DNA of 64,000 nucleotides from Sipunculus nudus. Its lineage: Eukaryota > Annelida > Sipuncula > Golfingiida > Sipunculidae. The number at the start of each line of letters is the position of its first letter. Within the stretch, counting starts at the first letter, position 1. The DNA is taken from NCBI GenBank assembly GCA_026874595.1, contig CM049308.1:53331624-53395623 (forward strand), in the 5' to 3' direction. Below the pieces are notes generated by a model. The model was not told where the DNA came from, did no database searches, and saw only the letters and a list, made by a program, of their open reading frames with translations. The position numbers and the translations under genes are program-made. Positions 60,292-64,000 of the stretch are shown here, one piece after another.

Positions 60292-62585
60292 ACGTAGAGC
60301 CATTGATTTTCCGTGATGGCGGGAAACGGATGGAATTCGCGGAAAACGCAATTTGAAACAGAATTTGCAACTTGACACGGAGTCTGGGTAACATGGAAAA
60401 AATTTAGAATTTTCTTCACTAAGTCACATGATATTGGCATTTCCAATTCCTCAGAGCTTTCAGAAATCCAGAATCATTTAATACCAGTTTATATACAGTG
60501 GTGACCTGCACCACATTTACTGTCAAATAGAGGCCCCTGCGTTGGCTATCATACATCATAGCTCGCATAACTTTATGTTGTGACCCATGGCTTAACGTAA
60601 CAGGTGTCAGGTGTGACCCGCGAGTCGACCCTAAAAACATGCAATGTGCCTGACCTTTAGGCTTATTAATATTCAGACACGCGACCCCTTACGATTCAGG
60701 GGAATCCCCTGCTTTCAAACAGCAATGCAATCACGCTGAATGCAAACTTTGTCCAGTTTAACCAAAACTAAAGCGGTATTTTAACTCATCTATACGCCCA
60801 CGTCATAACTGGTCAAAAAGAATTGCACGGGGGGCATTCTTCAAAGCCTTCACCGCTAGAAAGCGATGGAGTCACGTGAACTTTTGTCAAAAATAGGAGT
60901 AGGTACTTTGCATAATTTATGCGTTGACCTTAATTAATATGCCCAAGAACAAGCTGTCCCCCTTTTCTTGACGGCGCATTCACTTGTGCTTGTTTTCAAA
61001 GTAAGCTCGCTTGTGTATCATATCGCTGCGCGCAGTGAATCTCTTATATGCCCGCGCTTGACATGTCAGGGAGGAACCGGCACTTTCTTTTCACAGAAAT
61101 ATAACGCCAGTTCTTGCGAAATCGCATTTAATTATATGAAACTTGGGTTTTGTTCACTTTGCAACAATTATTATATAATTTTATTCGACAGAACGATGTC
61201 GTGCCCATGTAAGTTAATATACTTTGACAGTTATAAACAGTCAATGAGATCGTCGATCGTGAAGTTTTATGATTCAGATTGGGAACTAGGGCTGAAAGGA
61301 GTACTCGAGTACTCGAGTCCGGGTAATACTTACCGAGTACTCGAGTCCAAGATTTGGACTCGAGTACTCATGTATGTACATGCATATATGTACATTACTA
61401 CAAATTTTAGGACAGTCTGTAGGATTATTTATCCAATGTCGTAGCCTAACGTAGGGCTCTAAACATATGCTAGTCAAATTAACCGAGGTCTTGTTATGAC
61501 ATATATCTATTCCTTCGTTGCCATAAAGTTAAGCTGTCACTATGTCAAATTTATGCATTTTTTGCATCGGTAAACAGATGTTTGTTTTATCTTCACAGCA
61601 TTGCCATGGTAACGAATACTCGAGTCCGAGTCGGCTAATGCCTATCGGGTACTCGAGTAAAAAATTTTGTACTCGTTTCAGCCCTATTGGGAACGGTGTA
61701 AATTGCAAATGTCCAATAAAGATAGACAGAAGCCTGAAATTATGAGAGTAAATATAAAAGAGAATTATGTTGTTTTATTTTTTTTCTTTGGTAATTTTAT
61801 TTTACTTTACACACAACTTGTTAGAAGATGTGCCACCACAAATTTCATTAAGAACTGGCCAGTGCTGAGAGTGCTACCATGTACATGTGTACAGCTGAGC
61901 ACTCCAGCCTCTTATCAGCCCTTGTTGACAGCATGTCATTTATTATCTTTGGCTTGGGGACTACTTGCTGACTCATGGAACACGTTTAACATGTGCAGGA
62001 ATGCACCGACACCTAATAATTACTGTTGTAATAAGTAATTTTATTAATGTTACCTGTAAATTCAGAGGGTAAGAATTGGAAAACTAAATTAGCATGAGCA
62101 GTTCTGAATACACTTAACAGTAGGGCCTAACTTGAATATCGCATTCTTGTCATTGTGTAACATGTCACATTAAAAGATTATATATGAACTGTTTTTTCCT
62201 TCTTTATTTTTAATAAGAATAATGGATGATCAGACTATACAATAATTGTTCCTGTTACAGTCTCAGCTAAGGTACTGGTAATAAAATCTGCATTTGGCTT
62301 GAACTGAATTTTTAGCAATGAATGAAATTTTACATACTCAACGTTTTTTCCATTCCATTTATAGATCTGTACACAGTAGTGTAAAAATGTACATTACAAG
62401 TTACATTAAGACTTGACATATATTTATATCTTTTTATATGATTTAAAAACAGTAAACTAAACTATCTTGTCAGCAAAAATAATGGATCTGGCTCCCAGGA
62501 ATACGAAACAGAATTGAAACGGAATTTGGTGATGAATGAAACGGAAAAGCCTTGTTTTTGAAACGGAAAATCATTGGCTCTACGT
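60292..62585. mobile_element. Possible transposon with 23-bp inverted ends
   Basis: ACGTAGAGCCATTGATTTTC at 60292 is inverted at 62563-62585 with one mismatch, and GAAACGGAA words lie inside both ends. No transposase and no clear target duplication. It contains the hAT MITE below. Confidence 0.5.
61287..61686. mobile_element. 400-bp hAT MITE with exact 8-bp TSD
   Basis: Ends TAGGGCTGAAAGGAGTACTC and GTACTCGTTTCAGCCCTA. Target duplication TTGGGAAC at 61279-61286 and 61687-61694. The palindrome ACTCGAGT recurs near both ends. The 8-bp TSD and TAGGG ends fit the hAT superfamily. Open frames across it are chimeric. Confidence 0.9.
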
Positions 62586-62599
62586 ACGGGCCAGTTTCG

Positions 62600-64000
62600 A
62601 TACATTACACTGCAGATTAGGTTGCTAATTAGGTCCTTTCCAGAGGTGTGATAACTTATCCTACTGTGCAGATGCAACATTCTGTCTTGTTAATCATTTT
62701 ACTCCCGAGGTTTTCATATTCGCGATAATTCACGCGAAATTAAAACCCTCTCGAATAAAAAGGCAACCACGGTAATACGGTATATGTATAGAAAAAAATC
62801 TAGTGCTCATCTTAACTAGAGATAAAGCAGAAATGGTTTGCCGCTAGAACCCTGTATACAGTGGATAAGTCTAAGTCAATTCCATTTCAAATTTCAGAAT
62901 TATACCTAGATGTATACAGGCCTTGCCTTTTTAGGGAATATATACAAATCACCTACAAATATAGATGTGATACCACAGTAAAGGTGGGTGGTCAGTGGTT
63001 AATGATGCTGTTATCATTTAAACCAATTTCGAAAGTGGCTCTCTAATATGATGAATTCCACCTATATATACGCACATGTGGAGCAGCCCGCCTTCTGTTG
63101 GACGAAGTTTCAACAAACCTATAGCCTGTTAAAGTCTTCTGGAGAGATGACTGTGCATGGCATAAATGGAAGAGCTAATTCGAGCTATAGAGCTATATGA
63201 GGCTCCAACAGTTTAAATTAGTCGATATATTGCTATCGACTGAGCTATTGCCGTTTCTTGGCCATGGAGCTCATTTGTACTTAATAAAGATCTATCCTCA
63301 CAAGAATTTAGATACATATACTAAAGTATTTAGATGAAGTAATACCGATACTTGTAATTACGTTTTCTTTACAGCCGAGACAACCCGACTCAGCAGACAC
63401 TTTATAATTGGGCTTGTAAGCCTATAACGTGACAAGAAGTGCGCTGGTCGTAGACTCTCTAATGTCAGAGGGCCGAAATGGCGCTAGTTTTCCACACAGA
63501 GATAGATCACTGTACGGTATATATACCATGCAGCATCTGAGGTAGTATTTGCTTCATGTGATATATAAATATTCCAGCCATACCTTTTATACCTTTTTTA
63601 TTCATAATAAGCTGTTCAGAACACAAAAAATAACATTCTGTGCGATCCTTTCGGCCACAGATCACGGAGCGAGAGGGTGATATTTTGCTTTAGTTTAAAA
63701 TTTACAGGTTAAGACAAAATGTGTAAAGTTTCGCAGGTTGTCGGATTTTGCGCATGCAATTCTTTGAATGGTGTCGTCTGAACATTAGAATTTTAGAGAT
63801 TAATACGTTTATTAAGAAGAAAAAATAAATTTGATGATTCGTTCAAAGGATCGATACACCAGAAAGCAACATTACCTAGGACTGTGTGCATTATCTAAAG
63901 ACATGACCCTGGATGTTAAACTATAGGAACGGCCTTTCTGTATAATAATATTATTTCCTTGGTTTGGCTAAAATTTTTAATTCCCTTTTTTCTTTAATTT
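62600..64000. other. Non-coding
   Basis: No gene, RNA or bounded repeat recognised to the end of the window. Confidence 0.45.

Noticed and set aside
60968-61444. 158-codon open frame
   Set aside because: Begins outside and ends inside the hAT MITE, so it is chimeric and has no recognisable domain.

Overview
This looks like nuclear DNA of an animal, most likely a marine invertebrate. It is AT-rich and full of (TA)n and (ATT)n microsatellites. It has short exons with consensus GT-AG introns, a Ty3/gypsy element primed by a tRNA-Leu 3' end, and Harbinger, pogo, hAT-like and long-TIR DNA transposons. The sequence alone does not let me name the phylum. There is no bacterial or organellar content, no rRNA, and no tRNA gene other than a tRNA-like SINE.

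Left third (1-28 kb). One host gene can be followed end to end: a serine/threonine protein kinase on the + strand. Its exons are about 5935-6028, 6533-7051, 7397-7590, 7871-7937, 21296-21443, 21806-21981, 22352-22454 continued at 25852-25865, 26238-26294, 26709-26766 and 27444-27479. All intron phases agree and the main catalytic motifs are present. The copy looks dead. It has a frameshift in exon 4, a TGA in exon 6, and a 3.4-kb inverted-repeat transposon with a 9-bp target duplication inside exon 7. A 12.8-kb Ty3/gypsy element with about 2.5-kb LTRs fills intron 4. That element has decayed gag and pol genes plus an extra open frame (ORF3) coding for two C2H2-like fingers and a basic patch downstream of integrase.

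Middle (28-32.8 kb). This is a zone of tandem repeats. It contains a 103-bp duplication, a 195-bp family and a related 295-bp family whose three copies each end in an ATG plus a perfect splice donor, and a 410-bp repeat carrying the 13-bp RFX X-box palindrome.

Centre (32.8-49.2 kb). A PIF/Harbinger transposon has TIRs at 32.8 and 49.2 kb. Its HARBI1-like nuclease is on the minus strand with all three acidic residues, and the last exon of its Myb-type partner is on the + strand. The element has been inflated from roughly 4.5 kb to 16.4 kb by nested insertions. An element with a 9-bp target duplication sits in nuclease exon 2, and it holds both a C-rich hAT-like element and a 4.9-kb pogo/Tigger element with its own transposase gene. 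A GC-rich-TIR element and a long-TIR element with an exact 9-bp target duplication sit in nuclease intron 1.

Right (49.2-64 kb). This is non-coding sequence with a 3'-end LINE fragment, a tRNA-derived SINE, an LTR of the same family as the solo LTR at 4.2-5.1 kb, a C-rich MITE, a 400-bp hAT MITE with an exact 8-bp target duplication, and microsatellites. I saw no convincing host gene here. Exon joins and TSDs were read by eye; no database search was possible.
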